Part shown: positions 1-8,199 of the stretch, piece by piece | Layout of the letters: every line of letters begins with the position of its first letter | How positions within the stretch are numbered: the stretch's first letter is position 1 | Assembly (NCBI GenBank): GCA_009996515.1 | Contig: JAACZV010000023.1 | Coordinates: 31,332 to 95,331 of the forward strand | From: Comamonadaceae bacterium | GTDB taxonomy: Bacteria > Pseudomonadota > Gammaproteobacteria > Burkholderiales > Burkholderiaceae_C | Direction: 5' to 3' | Length of the DNA stretch: 64,000 nucleotides | Made by a program: the position numbers and the translations under genes | The notes under the pieces: model-generated | What the model was told of the DNA's origin: nothing | Seen by the model: the letters and a program-made list of their open reading frames with translations, nothing else | Databases searched by the model: none

Positions 1-1
1 C

Positions 2-604
2 GGCAACTACGACATCGCCTACACGCGCTGCATTCCCAACATGGCGGTGCTGACGCCGGCCGACGAGGACGAGTGCCGCCAGGCGCTGTACACCGGCTTC
101 CTGCACGATGGCCCGGTGACGGTGCGCTATCCGCGCGGTGCCGGCATGGGCGTGGTGCCCGTCAAGACCATGACGGCCCAGCCCTGGGGCAAGGGCGAGA
201 TCCGCCGCAAGGGCCAGCGCATCGCCATCCTGGCCTTCGGCACGCTGCTCTATCCGGCGCTGGAAGTCGCCGAGCGCCTGGACGCCACGGTGGCCAACAT
301 GCGCTTCGTGAAGCCGCTGGACGCCGAACTGGTGGCCGAGCTGGCGCGCACGCACGAGGCCCTGGTCACCGTGGAGGACGGCTGCGTGATGGGCGGCGCC
401 GGCAGCGCCGTCGCCGAGGCGCTGAATGCCGCCGGGCTGAGCCTGCCGGTGCTGCAGCTGGGCCTGCCCGACGAGTTCATCGAGCATGGCGACCCGGCCA
501 AGCTGATGAGCTTGTGCGGCCTGGACGCGGCCGGCATCGAGGCCAGCATCGTCAAGCGCTTCGGCGCGAAGCCGACCGTGGTGCGCTCGACCGCAGCGCG
601 TTGA
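2..604 (+). CDS. dxs: 1-deoxy-D-xylulose-5-phosphate synthase, C-terminal part (5' end outside window)
   Basis: The reading frame is open from base 2 and gives 200 residues up to the TGA at 602-604. It starts inside the conserved stretch [14 protein letters not shown], followed by VRYPRGAG and a transketolase C-terminal domain, as in Dxs. Full-length Dxs is about 620 residues, so roughly the first two thirds lie upstream. The enzyme is cytoplasmic, uses thiamine diphosphate, and condenses pyruvate with glyceraldehyde 3-phosphate in the first step of the MEP isoprenoid pathway. Its last 53 bases overlap the 3' end of the convergent lysR gene. Identification is strong although the catalytic N-terminal half is not visible. 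Confidence 0.93.
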   Translation, partial: GNYDIAYTRCIPNMAVLTPADEDECRQALYTGFLHDGPVTVRYPRGAGMGVVPVKTMTAQPWGKGEIRRKGQRIAILAFGTLLYPALEVAERLDATVANMRFVKPLDAELVAELARTHEALVTVEDGCVMGGAGSAVAEALNAAGLSLPVLQLGLPDEFIEHGDPAKLMSLCGLDAAGIEASIVKRFGAKPTVVRSTAAR

Positions 605-1460
605 GCAGGGCGTCGACCAGCGGCTGCGCGGGTCGATGCAAGGGAATCAGCGCGCTGACCCGGTAGGGAATCGACACCGTCAAGGGCCGCACCACCAGGC
701 CCTGGCTGGCGCAGGCCGCCGCCGTCAGCGGGTTGATGATGGCGATGCCCAGCCGGGCCCGCACCAGTTCGCAGACCGCCACGGCGCTGTGGGTCTGCAC
801 GCGCAGGCGCCGCGCCACGCCGGCCGACCCGAAGCGCGCATCGATCTCGCGCCGGTAAGGGTCGTCCTCGGCCAGGCTGATGAAGTCCTGGCCTTCGAAA
901 TCCTTCAGGGCCAGCCGCTTGCGTGCGGCGAGCGGATGGTCGCCCGGCAGCACGGCCACTTCGTCGGCCTCCAGCACCGGCTCGATGCGCACACCGGCCA
1001 GCGGCGTGGCCTGTTCGGCGAGGCCCAGGTCGAAGCGCTGTTCGCTGATCCAGGCATCCAGCAGCGGCGGCTCGGCCGGGGTGATGGAGACACGCGCCGA
1101 CGGATGGGCGGCTAGCAGTTGCTGCAGCGCGCCGGGCAGCAGCGCGTGGCTCAGCGCCGGCAGGCTCAGCAGGCTCAGCTCCGCATCCTCCGAGCGGCCC
1201 AGGGCCCGGGCGCGCTCGATGACCCGGGCCAGTCCCTGGAAGCTGCGCTCCACCTCATCGAACAAGGCCCGCGCCCGCGCTGTGGCCTTGAGCCGGCCGC
1301 GCTCGCGCTCGAACAGGGCGTAGCCCAGCAACTGCTCCAGCCGCGCCAGGTCGCGCGACAGCGTGGGCTGCGAGGTGTGCAGCAGCGCCGCCGCGCCGGT
1401 GACGCTGCCGGCCGTCATGACGGCGCGAAAGACCTCGATGTGGCGGTGCTGGATATCCAT
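552..1460 (-). CDS. lysR: LysR, transcriptional regulator of lysA
   Basis: A 302-residue LysR-type regulator with an N-terminal winged helix-turn-helix ([19 protein letters not shown], then [17 protein letters not shown]) and a C-terminal effector domain. Similarity to E. coli LysR runs through the whole protein ([28 protein letters not shown]-like QTHSA, GLVVRPL), and the gene is divergent from lysA, so this is probably the true LysR that senses diaminopimelate and activates lysA. The frame stays open upstream to 1520, but the ATG at 1460 matches the family start and leaves the shared operator region free. The 3' end overlaps convergent dxs. Confidence 0.88.
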   Translation of the reverse strand: MDIQHRHIEVFRAVMTAGSVTGAAALLHTSQPTLSRDLARLEQLLGYALFERERGRLKATARARALFDEVERSFQGLARVIERARALGRSEDAELSLLSLPALSHALLPGALQQLLAAHPSARVSITPAEPPLLDAWISEQRFDLGLAEQATPLAGVRIEPVLEADEVAVLPGDHPLAARKRLALKDFEGQDFISLAEDDPYRREIDARFGSAGVARRLRVQTHSAVAVCELVRARLGIAIINPLTAAACASQGLVVRPLTVSIPYRVSALIPLHRPAQPLVDALLNALRSSAPRSASRRSA

Positions 1461-1470
1461 ATCAGGCCTG

Positions 1471-1503
1471 AATTGTCGCTGCACAATTTTCAATTTGATT
1501 GAA
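1471..1503. promoter_or_regulatory. Shared lysR-lysA operator region with two palindromes
   Basis: The gap between the divergent genes holds two perfect inverted repeats. AATTGT-N6-ACAATT lies at 1471-1488 and TTCAAT-N3-ATTGAA at 1489-1503. The second contains the T-N11-A spacing typical of LysR-type sites. The block is AT-rich against a GC-rich background. Assignment as LysR binding sites is inference from position and symmetry. Confidence 0.6.
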
Positions 1504-1530
1504 TAGATGGCGCCGGGCATCCTTCAGGTC

Positions 1531-2853
1531 ATGACCAAGCCCCTGCCCAGCGCCCTGACGCCCGCCCGCCTGCAAGCCCTCGCCGCCGAACACGGCACGC
1601 CGCTGTGGGTCTACGACGCCGCCACCATCCGCGCGCGCGCCGCGTCGCTGAAGCGCTTCGACGTCGTGCGCTTCGCGCAGAAGGCCTGCTCCAACATCCA
1701 CATCCTGAAGCTGCTGCGCGAGGCCGGCGTCAAGGTCGATTCGGTGTCGCGCGGCGAGATCCTGCGCGCGCTGGCCGCCGGGTATCGCAGCCCCTCGGCT
1801 GCGGGTGCCCAGCCGGTCCCCCGAGAGGACGCGGTCGCCCTCGGGAGCGGCCCGTCGGACGACCAGCCGGACGGCGACGAGATCGTCTTCACCGCCGACC
1901 TGCTGGACCACGCCACGCTGGCCACCGTCGTCGAGCACCGCATCCCGGTCAACGCCGGCTCCATCGACATGCTGCACCAGCTGGGCGCGGCCTCGCCCGG
2001 CCATGCCGTGTGGCTGCGCATCAACCCCGGTTTCGGCCACGGCCACAGCCACAAGACCAACACCGGCGGCGAGCACAGCAAGCACGGCATCTGGCATGCG
2101 GACCTGCCCGACGCGCTGGCCGCCATCCGCCGCCACGGCCTGAAGCTGGTGGGGCTGCACATGCACATCGGCTCCGGCGTGGACTATGGCCACCTCGCGC
2201 AGGTGGGCCAGGCCATGGTGGGTCTGGTGCGCGAGACGGTGGCGGCCGGCCATGACCTGCACGCCATCTCCGCGGGCGGCGGCCTGTCCATTCCCTATCG
2301 CGACGGCGATGCGCGCATCGACGTGGAGCACTACTTCGGCCTCTGGGACGCCGCGCGCCGCGAGGCCGAGGCGCTGGTGGGCCACCCGCTGACGCTGGAG
2401 CTGGAGCCGGGCCGCTACCTGGTTGCCGAGAGCGCCGTGCTGCTGGCCGAGGTGAGGGCGGTGAAGAACGCCGGCGCCAACCGCTTCGTGTTGGTGGACG
2501 CCGGCTTCAACGAGCTGATGCGCCCGGCCATGTACGGCAGCTTCCACGCCATGACGCTGCTGCCGCAGGACGGCGCGACGCGGCCCGTGCGTGAGACGGT
2601 GGTGGCCGGCCCGCTGTGCGAGTCGGGCGACGTGTTCACCCAGGCGGCCGGCGGCGAGGTGCTGACGCGTGCGCTGCCCGAGGCCCAGGTCGGCGACCTG
2701 CTGGTCATCCACGACGCCGGCGCCTATGGCGCGTCCATGTCCAGCAACTACAACAGCCGGCCGCTGGCGGCCGAGGTGCTGGTGGACGGCGATGCGAGCC
2801 GGCTGATCCGGCGCCGCCAGACGGTGGAAGAGCTGCTGGCGCTGGAGGCCTGA
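1531..2853 (+). CDS. lysA: Diaminopimelate decarboxylase with an in-frame repeat insertion
   Basis: A PLP-dependent fold type III decarboxylase of 440 residues that converts meso-diaminopimelate to lysine, the last step of lysine synthesis. Visible family features include GTPLWVYDAATIRARA, the PLP-lysine segment VVRFAQKACSNIHILK, HMHIGSG, the glycine-rich ISAGGGLSIPY, ELEPGRYLVA and GPLCESGD. The ATG at 1531 is preferred because family members begin close before this sequence; an in-frame ATG at 1507 would add eight residues and directly abut the operator. Residues about 86-112 (1786-1866) are an Ala/Pro/Gly-rich insert absent from typical LysA, which makes the protein longer than usual and looks repeat-derived. 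Divergent LysR suggests lysine-responsive control. Confidence 0.92.
   Translation: MTKPLPSALTPARLQALAAEHGTPLWVYDAATIRARAASLKRFDVVRFAQKACSNIHILKLLREAGVKVDSVSRGEILRALAAGYRSPSAAGAQPVPREDAVALGSGPSDDQPDGDEIVFTADLLDHATLATVVEHRIPVNAGSIDMLHQLGAASPGHAVWLRINPGFGHGHSHKTNTGGEHSKHGIWHADLPDALAAIRRHGLKLVGLHMHIGSGVDYGHLAQVGQAMVGLVRETVAAGHDLHAISAGGGLSIPYRDGDARIDVEHYFGLWDAARREAEALVGHPLTLELEPGRYLVAESAVLLAEVRAVKNAGANRFVLVDAGFNELMRPAMYGSFHAMTLLPQDGATRPVRETVVAGPLCESGDVFTQAAGGEVLTRALPEAQVGDLLVIHDAGAYGASMSSNYNSRPLAAEVLVDGDASRLIRRRQTVEELLALEA
1786..1866. repeat. Degenerate C/G-rich repeat inserted in frame in lysA
   Basis: About 81 bases encode a low-complexity segment containing VPREDAVALGSG between AAGY and PDGDEIVFT, which are close together in ordinary LysA. 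The core, near 1816-1860, can be aligned by eye with the insert in the aminotransferase gene at 5043-5120. Both encode PR-x4-ALG in the same phase. It is more degenerate than that copy, so probably older. Confidence 0.6.
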
Positions 2854-2892
2854 GCTCGCGGGACAATGCGGGCCTTGCTTCCCGCCTTGCCC

Positions 2893-3963
2893 ATGCCTTC
2901 CAAACGCCCCCCCGTCCATGGCCGTCAGGTCCGCTTCGCGCTGATCGGCTGCGGCCGCATCGCGCAGAACCACATCCAGGCCGTGGAGCGCCACGCCGAT
3001 CGGGCCACGCTGGTGGCGGTGTGCGACACCGACCCCGCGGCGCTGGCGGCCGCCGTCGCCCGCACGGGCGCACGCGGCTTCGCGTCGCTGACCGAGCTGC
3101 TGGCGGCGCAGCCCGAGCTGCAGGCCGACTGCGTGGTGCTGACCACGCCCAGCGGCCTGCACCCGCGCCAGGCCATTGAAGCCGCCGCGGCCGGCGTCGA
3201 CGTGATGACCGAGAAGCCCATGGCCACGCGCTGGCAGGACGGGCTGGCCATGGTCAAGGCCTGCGACGACGCCGGCGTGCGCCTGTTCGTCGTCAAGCAG
3301 AACCGCCGCAACCCGACGCTGCAGCTCTTGAAGCGCGCCGTCGCCGAGGGCCGCTTCGGGCGGCTCTACAACGTCGCCGTCAACGTGTTCTGGACCCGGC
3401 CGCAGAGCTATTACGACAGCGCCGACTGGCGCGGCACCTGGGAGTTCGACGGCGGCGCGTTCATGAACCAGGCCAGCCACTACGTCGACCTGCTGGACTG
3501 GATCGTCGGCCCGGTGGAGAGCGTGATGGCCTACACCGGCACGCTGGCGCGCAACATCGAGGTCGAGGACAGCGGCGTGGCGGCGCTGAAGTGGCGCAAC
3601 GGCGCCATGGGCACGGTCAACGTCAGCATGCTGACCTACCCCAAGAACCTCGAGGGCTCCATCACGCTGCTGGGCGAGAAGGGCTCGGTGCGCGTGGGGG
3701 GCCTGGCCGTCAACGAGATCCAGCACTGGGAGTTCGACGCGCCGCACGAGATGGACGCCCTGATCCAGGACGCCAGCTACCAGACCACCTCGGTCTACGG
3801 CTTCGGCCACCCGCTCTACTACGACAACGTCATCCGCACGCTGCGCGGCGAGGCCCAGCCCGAGACCGACGGCCGCGAGGGCCTGAAGTCGCTGGAGCTG
3901 CTGATCGCGATGTACATGAGCGCGCGCGACGGCCGCCGCGTCAACCTGCCGCTGAGCTATTGA
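2893..3963 (+). CDS. wbpB: Gfo/Idh/MocA oxidoreductase, WbpB/WlbA-type UDP-GlcNAcA 3-dehydrogenase
   Basis: A 356-residue NAD-dependent oxidoreductase. The N-terminal Rossmann motif is [13 protein letters not shown], followed by [10 protein letters not shown], the catalytic-lysine motif EKPMA, and a C-terminal GFO/IDH substrate domain containing [17 protein letters not shown]. Together with the next two genes it matches the WbpB-WbpD-WbpE set, where it oxidises C3 of UDP-N-acetylglucosaminuronic acid. The ATG at 2893 is chosen; the ATG at 2866 lies in a promoter-like GACAATGC context. The stop overlaps the next start by one base, so translation is probably coupled. The cassette function is stronger than the assignment of this gene alone. 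Confidence 0.82.
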   Translation: MPSKRPPVHGRQVRFALIGCGRIAQNHIQAVERHADRATLVAVCDTDPAALAAAVARTGARGFASLTELLAAQPELQADCVVLTTPSGLHPRQAIEAAAAGVDVMTEKPMATRWQDGLAMVKACDDAGVRLFVVKQNRRNPTLQLLKRAVAEGRFGRLYNVAVNVFWTRPQSYYDSADWRGTWEFDGGAFMNQASHYVDLLDWIVGPVESVMAYTGTLARNIEVEDSGVAALKWRNGAMGTVNVSMLTYPKNLEGSITLLGEKGSVRVGGLAVNEIQHWEFDAPHEMDALIQDASYQTTSVYGFGHPLYYDNVIRTLRGEAQPETDGREGLKSLELLIAMYMSARDGRRVNLPLSY

Positions 3964-4544
3964 TGAGCACCACCATCCACCCCAGCGCCATCGTCGACGA
4001 AGGCGCCCAGCTGGGCGACGGCTGCCGCGTCTGGCATTTCGTGCACATCAGCGCCGGCGCGCGCATCGGTGCACGCTGCTCCTTCGGCCAGAACGTGTTC
4101 GTGGCCAACGACGTCGTCATCGGCGACAACGTCAAGATCCAGAACAACGTCTCCGTCTACGACGCGGTGACGCTGGAGGACGACGTGTTCTGCGGCCCCA
4201 GCATGGTGTTCACCAACGTCTACAACCCGCGCGCGGCCGTCGCCCGCAAGGACGAGTACCGCCGCACGCGGGTGAAGCAGGGCGCGACGCTGGGCGCCAA
4301 CTCCACCATCGTCTGCGGCATCACCGTGGGCCACCACGCCTTCATCGGCGCCGGCGCCGTCGTCAACCGCGACGTGCCCGACTTCGCGCTCATGGTGGGC
4401 GTGCCGGCGCGGCAGATCGGCTGGATGAGCCGCTTCGGCGAGAAGCTGGACCTGCCGCTGCACAGCGCTCAGCCCGTCGAGACCACCTGCCCCCACACGG
4501 GCGACCGCTACCGCCTCAGCGGCCACCAACTCGAACTGATCTGA
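3963..4544 (+). CDS. wbpD: Hexapeptide-repeat N-acetyltransferase, WbpD/WlbB type
   Basis: A 193-residue left-handed beta-helix acyltransferase. Hexapeptide repeats run through most of the protein (for example [54 protein letters not shown]) and a C-terminal [14 protein letters not shown] segment follows. The family acetylates the 3-amino group of UDP-2-acetamido-3-amino-2,3-dideoxyglucuronate with acetyl-CoA. The frame is open far upstream, but the ATG at 3963 sits in a TGATG junction with the oxidoreductase stop and begins exactly at the first repeat. The aminotransferase follows after three bases. Confidence 0.86.
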   Translation: MSTTIHPSAIVDEGAQLGDGCRVWHFVHISAGARIGARCSFGQNVFVANDVVIGDNVKIQNNVSVYDAVTLEDDVFCGPSMVFTNVYNPRAAVARKDEYRRTRVKQGATLGANSTIVCGITVGHHAFIGAGAVVNRDVPDFALMVGVPARQIGWMSRFGEKLDLPLHSAQPVETTCPHTGDRYRLSGHQLELI

Positions 4545-4547
4545 AGC

Positions 4548-5723
4548 ATGGACTTCATCGACCTCAAGAGCCAGTACGCGGCGCTGCGCGACAACATCAA
4601 CGCCCGCATCCAGAAGGTGCTGGACCATGGCCAGTACATCCTCGGCCCCGAGGTTCGCGAGATGGAGGAGGCCCTGGCCGCCTACACCGGTGCGAAGCAT
4701 TGCATCAGCGTGGCCAGCGGCACCGAGGCGCTGCTGATCTGCCTGATGGCGCTGGAGCTGCGGCCCGGCGACGAGGTCATCACCAGCCCCTTCACCTTCG
4801 CGGCCACGGCCGAGATGATCGTGCTGGCCGGCGGCGTGCCGGTCTTCGTGGACATCGAGCCGGGCACCGCCAACCTCGACGCGACGCTGATCGAGGCGGC
4901 CATCACGGCCAAGACCCGCGCCATCATGCCGGTCAGCCTGTACGGCCAGGTGGCGGACATGGACGCCATCAACGCCATCGCGGCCCGGCATGGTCTAGCC
5001 GTCATCGAGGATGCCGCCCAGAGCTTCGGGGCCACGTATTACGGAGCCCCCGCGCCGCCGAGTGCGGCGGCTGCCCCCCGAGGGGGCTCGCCCGCCTTGG
5101 GGCGGCCCGGCGGCGAGCGAGGCCGCAAGAGCTGCAACCTCTCCACCTTCGGCTGCACCAGCTTCTTCCCCAGCAAGCCGTTGGGCTGCTATGGCGACGG
5201 CGGCGCCATCTTCACCAGCGACGACGCCCTGGCCCAGGCCTGCCGCGAGATCCGCACCCATGGCCAGAGCCAGCGCTATCTGCACACCCGCGTGGGCGTC
5301 GGCGGGCGCATGGACACGCTGCAATGCGCCGTCGTGCTGGGCAAGCTGGAGCGCTTCGAGTGGGAGGTGAGCCGCCGGCTGGCGCTGGGCGAGGCCTACG
5401 GCGCCAAGCTCAAGGCCGCGGTGCCGGGCCTGCAGCTGCTGCAGGTCAAGGCCGACCGCGACTGCGTGTGGGCGCAATACACCGTGTTCGTGGACGACCG
5501 CGAGGCGGTGCAGGCGCGGCTCAAGGCCGCGGGCATCCCGACGGCCGTGCACTACCCGCGGCCGCTGCACCACCAGCCGGCCTATGCGCGCTACGCCGCG
5601 GCCGACGCCTGCCCGCACAGCCTCGCGGCGGCGGCGCGCGTGCTGAGCCTGCCCATGAGCGCCGATCTCACCGAGGCCCAGCAGGACCAGGTCGTCGCCG
5701 CCCTGGCCGCCGCCCTGGGCTGA
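4548..5723 (+). CDS. wbpE: DegT/DnrJ/EryC1/StrS aminotransferase, WbpE/WlbC type, with in-frame repeat insertion
   Basis: A 391-residue PLP-dependent sugar aminotransferase, expected to convert the UDP-3-keto-uronic acid to the 3-amino sugar. Visible features are the start MDFIDLKSQYAAL, SVASGTEALLICL, ITSPFTFAATAEMI, EDAAQSFGA and the PLP-lysine region FFPSKPLGCYGDGGA. Residues 166-191 (5043-5120) interrupt the expected ATY-GRKSCNLST junction with a Gly/Ala/Pro/Arg-rich segment. Without it the protein would have the usual length of about 365 residues. The insert lies before the PLP lysine, so effects on activity are uncertain. It is the last gene of the wbpB-D-E cassette. Confidence 0.87.
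   Translation: MDFIDLKSQYAALRDNINARIQKVLDHGQYILGPEVREMEEALAAYTGAKHCISVASGTEALLICLMALELRPGDEVITSPFTFAATAEMIVLAGGVPVFVDIEPGTANLDATLIEAAITAKTRAIMPVSLYGQVADMDAINAIAARHGLAVIEDAAQSFGATYYGAPAPPSAAAAPRGGSPALGRPGGERGRKSCNLSTFGCTSFFPSKPLGCYGDGGAIFTSDDALAQACREIRTHGQSQRYLHTRVGVGGRMDTLQCAVVLGKLERFEWEVSRRLALGEAYGAKLKAAVPGLQLLQVKADRDCVWAQYTVFVDDREAVQARLKAAGIPTAVHYPRPLHHQPAYARYAAADACPHSLAAAARVLSLPMSADLTEAQQDQVVAALAAALG
5043..5120. repeat. C/G-rich palindromic repeat inserted in frame in the wbpE-type gene
   Basis: Seventy-eight bases (a multiple of three) with nested symmetry: CCCCCCGAGGGGG near the middle, and GCCGCCGAGTGCGGCGG before it. It encodes 26 low-complexity residues containing PRGGSPALGRPGG. The style matches intergenic REP-like elements of Burkholderiales. 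The homologous segment in lysA (1786-1866) is in the same orientation and phase. Confidence 0.75.
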
Positions 5724-5770
5724 CGCCGCCCGGCAGACCCCCGTCGATAGGCTGGCTCAATATCGCCCAT

Positions 5771-5799
5771 TTGATTAATGTTTTCAACCGATTAATCAA
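5771..5799. promoter_or_regulatory. AT-rich ahpC promoter region with 9-bp inverted repeat
   Basis: The 133 bases before ahpC are distinctly AT-rich. They contain a perfect inverted repeat TTGATTAAT-N11-ATTAATCAA at 5771-5799. ATAG at 5747-5750 and ATAG-N6-CTAT near 5807-5820 resemble parts of an OxyR site, but the spacing does not fit the full consensus. A peroxide-responsive regulator is plausible for ahpC and is not proved. Confidence 0.45.
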
Positions 5800-5856
5800 G
5801 TTCGATATAGTTATGGCTATCCCTTCAACCCCAGCCCTCACTGGAGATCCATCACC

Positions 5857-6420
5857 ATGTCCCTGATCAACACCCAAGTCCAGCCCTTCAAGACCGAAGC
5901 CTTCCACAACGGCAAGTTCGTCACCGTGACCGAGGAATCCCTGAAGGGCAAGTGGTCCGTGCTGATCTTCATGCCGGCCGCCTTCACCTTCAACTGCCCG
6001 ACCGAAGTCGAGGACGCGGCCGAGCACTACGCCGAGTTCCAGAAGCTGGAGACCGAGGTCTACATCGTCACGACCGACACGCATTTCTCGCACAAGGTGT
6101 GGCACGAGACCTCGCCGGCCGTCGGCAAGGCCAAGTTCCCGCTGGTGGGCGACCCGACCCACACGCTGACCAACGCCTTCGGCGTGCACATCCCCGAGGA
6201 AGGCCTGGCACTGCGCGGCACCTTCGTCATCAACCCCGAGGGCGTCATCAAGACGGCCGAAGTGCACTCCAACGAGATCGCCCGCGACGTCAAGGAAACG
6301 CTGCGCAAGCTGAAGGCCGCCCAGTACACCGCCAAGAACCCCGGCCAGGTCTGCCCGGCCAAGTGGAACGAAGGTGCGGCCACCATCGCCCCGTCGCTGG
6401 ACCTGGTCGGCAAGATCTAA
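5857..6420 (+). CDS. ahpC: Alkyl hydroperoxide reductase subunit C (2-Cys peroxiredoxin)
   Basis: A 187-residue typical 2-Cys peroxiredoxin, the normal AhpC length. The peroxidatic cysteine is Cys47 in FTFNCPTEVED and the resolving cysteine is Cys166 in GQVCPAKW. It reduces hydrogen peroxide, organic peroxides and peroxynitrite in the cytoplasm and is re-reduced by AhpF, encoded downstream. The start MSLINTQVQPFKTEAF is the classic AhpC start, preceded by a GGAG ribosome site. An AT-rich regulatory region lies upstream and three hairpins separate it from ahpF. Confidence 0.97.
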   Translation: MSLINTQVQPFKTEAFHNGKFVTVTEESLKGKWSVLIFMPAAFTFNCPTEVEDAAEHYAEFQKLETEVYIVTTDTHFSHKVWHETSPAVGKAKFPLVGDPTHTLTNAFGVHIPEEGLALRGTFVINPEGVIKTAEVHSNEIARDVKETLRKLKAAQYTAKNPGQVCPAKWNEGAATIAPSLDLVGKI

Positions 6421-6435
6421 GTCCATGACGACAAA

Positions 6436-6520
6436 CAGGAACCCGGGAGGGTTCCTGCCTTGCGCAGAGCCCATCAGGCTCTGCTGAAAGAGCCTCCACG
6501 CCTGGGGACTCTTTCAGCAG
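6436..6520 (+). promoter_or_regulatory. Three consecutive stem-loops between ahpC and ahpF
   Basis: Three perfect inverted repeats follow the ahpC stop. CAGGAACCC/GGGTTCCTG (6436-6457) has a GGGA loop. GCAGAGCC/GGCTCTGC (6464-6484) has a 5-base loop. CTGCTGAAAGAG/CTCTTTCAGCAG (6481-6520) has a 12-bp stem. The second and third share bases 6481-6484 and cannot both form completely. None has a long T tract. They could stabilise the ahpC message or reduce read-through into ahpF. Confidence 0.7.
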
Positions 6521-6558
6521 TGGCCCGCCCCGCCACGCCTCACTGAAAGGAAGTCACC

Positions 6559-8112
6559 ATGTTGGACGCCGCACTGAAGACCCAGCTCCAGGGCTACCTG
6601 GACCACGTCAAGCTCCCCTTCGAGATCGTCGCCTCGCTGGACGATTCGGCCAGCAGCGCCGAGATGCGCGAGCTGCTGCAAGAGATCGCCGGCATGTGCG
6701 ACAGGATCACGCTGCGCACCGACGGCAGCGACGCCCGCAAGCCGTCCTTCCTGCTGCGCCGCACGGGCAGCGAGCAGAGCCTGCGCTTTGCCGCCATCCC
6801 GCTGGGCCATGAGTTCACGTCGCTGGTGCTGGCGCTGCTGTGGACGGGCGGCCATCCGCCCAAGGTCGAGGCCGCCCAGATCGACGCCGTGAAGGCGCTC
6901 GACGGCGATTTCGACTTCGAGGTCTACATGAGCCTGAGCTGCCACAACTGCCCGGACGTGGTGCAGGCGCTGTCGCTGATGGCCATCCAGAACCCGCGCA
7001 TCCGCACCACCGTCATCGACGGCGGCCTGTTCCAGGCCGAGGTCGAATCGCGCGAGATCATGGCCGTGCCCAGCGTGTGGCTGAATGGCCAGCCGTTCGC
7101 GTCGGGCCGCATGAGCCTGGAGGAGATCGTCGCCAAGCTGGACACCGGTGCTGCGGCCCGCGAGGCCAAGAAGCTGGATGCCGAGGCGCCTTATGACGTG
7201 CTCATCATCGGTGGTGGCCCGGCCGGCGCGGCCGCGGCCGTCTACGCGGCCCGCAAGGGCATACGCACCGCCGTCGCGGCCGAGCGCTTCGGCGGCCAGG
7301 TCAACGACACGCTGGGCATAGAGAACTACATCTCCGTGTCCAAGACCGACGGCCCCAAGTTCGTCGCGGCGCTGGAAGCCCATGTGAAGGACTATGCGGT
7401 CGACATCCACAACCTGCAGCGCGCCGAGAAGCTCGTTCCGGCCACCGAGCCGGGCGGCCTCATCCAGGTGCAGCTCGCCAACGGCGCCACGCTGAAGGGC
7501 AAGACCGTCATCCTGTCCACCGGCGCGCGCTGGCGCAATGTCGGCGTGCCCGGCGAGGTCGAGTACAAGAACAAGGGCGTGGCCTACTGCCCGCACTGCG
7601 ACGGCCCGCTGTTCAAGGGCAAGCCGGTGGCCGTCATCGGCGGCGGCAACTCGGGCGTCGAGGCCGCGATCGACCTGGCCGGCATCGTCAAGCATGTGAC
7701 GCTGCTGGAGTTTGGCGCCGAGCTGCGCGCCGATGCGGTGCTGGTCAAGAAGCTGGAGAGCCTGCCCAACGTCACCATCATCAAGAACGCCCAGACCACC
7801 GAGTTCACCGGCACGGCCGGCAAGCTGGACGGCCTGAACTACACCGACCGTGTCAGCGGTGCCGCCAAGCGCGTCGATGTCGAGGGCTGCTTCGTGCAGA
7901 TCGGCCTGGTGCCCAACACCGAATGGCTGCGCGGCACGGTGGAACTCAGCCGCCATGGCGAGATCATCGTGGACGCCAAGGGCGCCACCTCGGTGCCCGG
8001 CGTGTTCGCCGCGGGTGACGTGACGACCGTGCCCTTCAAGCAGATCGTCATTGCCGCGGGCGACGGCGCGAAGGCGGCGCTGGGCGCCTTCGACCATCTG
8101 ATGCGCAGCTGA
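6559..8112 (+). CDS. ahpF: Alkyl hydroperoxide reductase subunit F
   Basis: A 517-residue flavoprotein that passes electrons from NAD(P)H to AhpC. The N-terminal double-thioredoxin domain holds the redox pair CHNC (Cys128/Cys131). The thioredoxin-reductase-like part has the FAD motif [17 protein letters not shown], the redox pair CPHC (Cys344/Cys347), the nucleotide motif [16 protein letters not shown] and the C-terminal FAAGDVTT. Length is standard for AhpF. The ATG is preceded by GAAAGGAAG. It lies 138 bases after ahpC, behind the hairpin cluster. Confidence 0.97.
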   Translation: MLDAALKTQLQGYLDHVKLPFEIVASLDDSASSAEMRELLQEIAGMCDRITLRTDGSDARKPSFLLRRTGSEQSLRFAAIPLGHEFTSLVLALLWTGGHPPKVEAAQIDAVKALDGDFDFEVYMSLSCHNCPDVVQALSLMAIQNPRIRTTVIDGGLFQAEVESREIMAVPSVWLNGQPFASGRMSLEEIVAKLDTGAAAREAKKLDAEAPYDVLIIGGGPAGAAAAVYAARKGIRTAVAAERFGGQVNDTLGIENYISVSKTDGPKFVAALEAHVKDYAVDIHNLQRAEKLVPATEPGGLIQVQLANGATLKGKTVILSTGARWRNVGVPGEVEYKNKGVAYCPHCDGPLFKGKPVAVIGGGNSGVEAAIDLAGIVKHVTLLEFGAELRADAVLVKKLESLPNVTIIKNAQTTEFTGTAGKLDGLNYTDRVSGAAKRVDVEGCFVQIGLVPNTEWLRGTVELSRHGEIIVDAKGATSVPGVFAAGDVTTVPFKQIVIAAGDGAKAALGAFDHLMRS

Positions 8113-8166
8113 GCCGGCCGAGGCTCAGGCTCGCGCCTTGCAGGGCGCGGGCCTTCGCGCCGTGTG

Positions 8167-8188
8167 GGACGGGACGCAGGTCCCGTCC
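8167..8188. terminator. Stem-loop between convergent ahpF and the 8200-8625 gene
   Basis: GGACGGGA/TCCCGTCC forms a perfect 8-bp stem with a 6-base loop, between two convergent genes. There is no T tract, so it is at most an imperfect intrinsic terminator. Confidence 0.4.
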
Positions 8189-8199
8189 GCGTGGCGTGC

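Noticed and set aside
1462..3810. 782-codon minus-strand frame across lysA and wbpB
   Set aside because: Shadow of two well-identified genes on the other strand, with no domain and biased composition.
5741..5820. Complete OxyR site before ahpC
   Set aside because: Only separate ATAG/CTAT pieces are present and their spacing does not match the four-part consensus.
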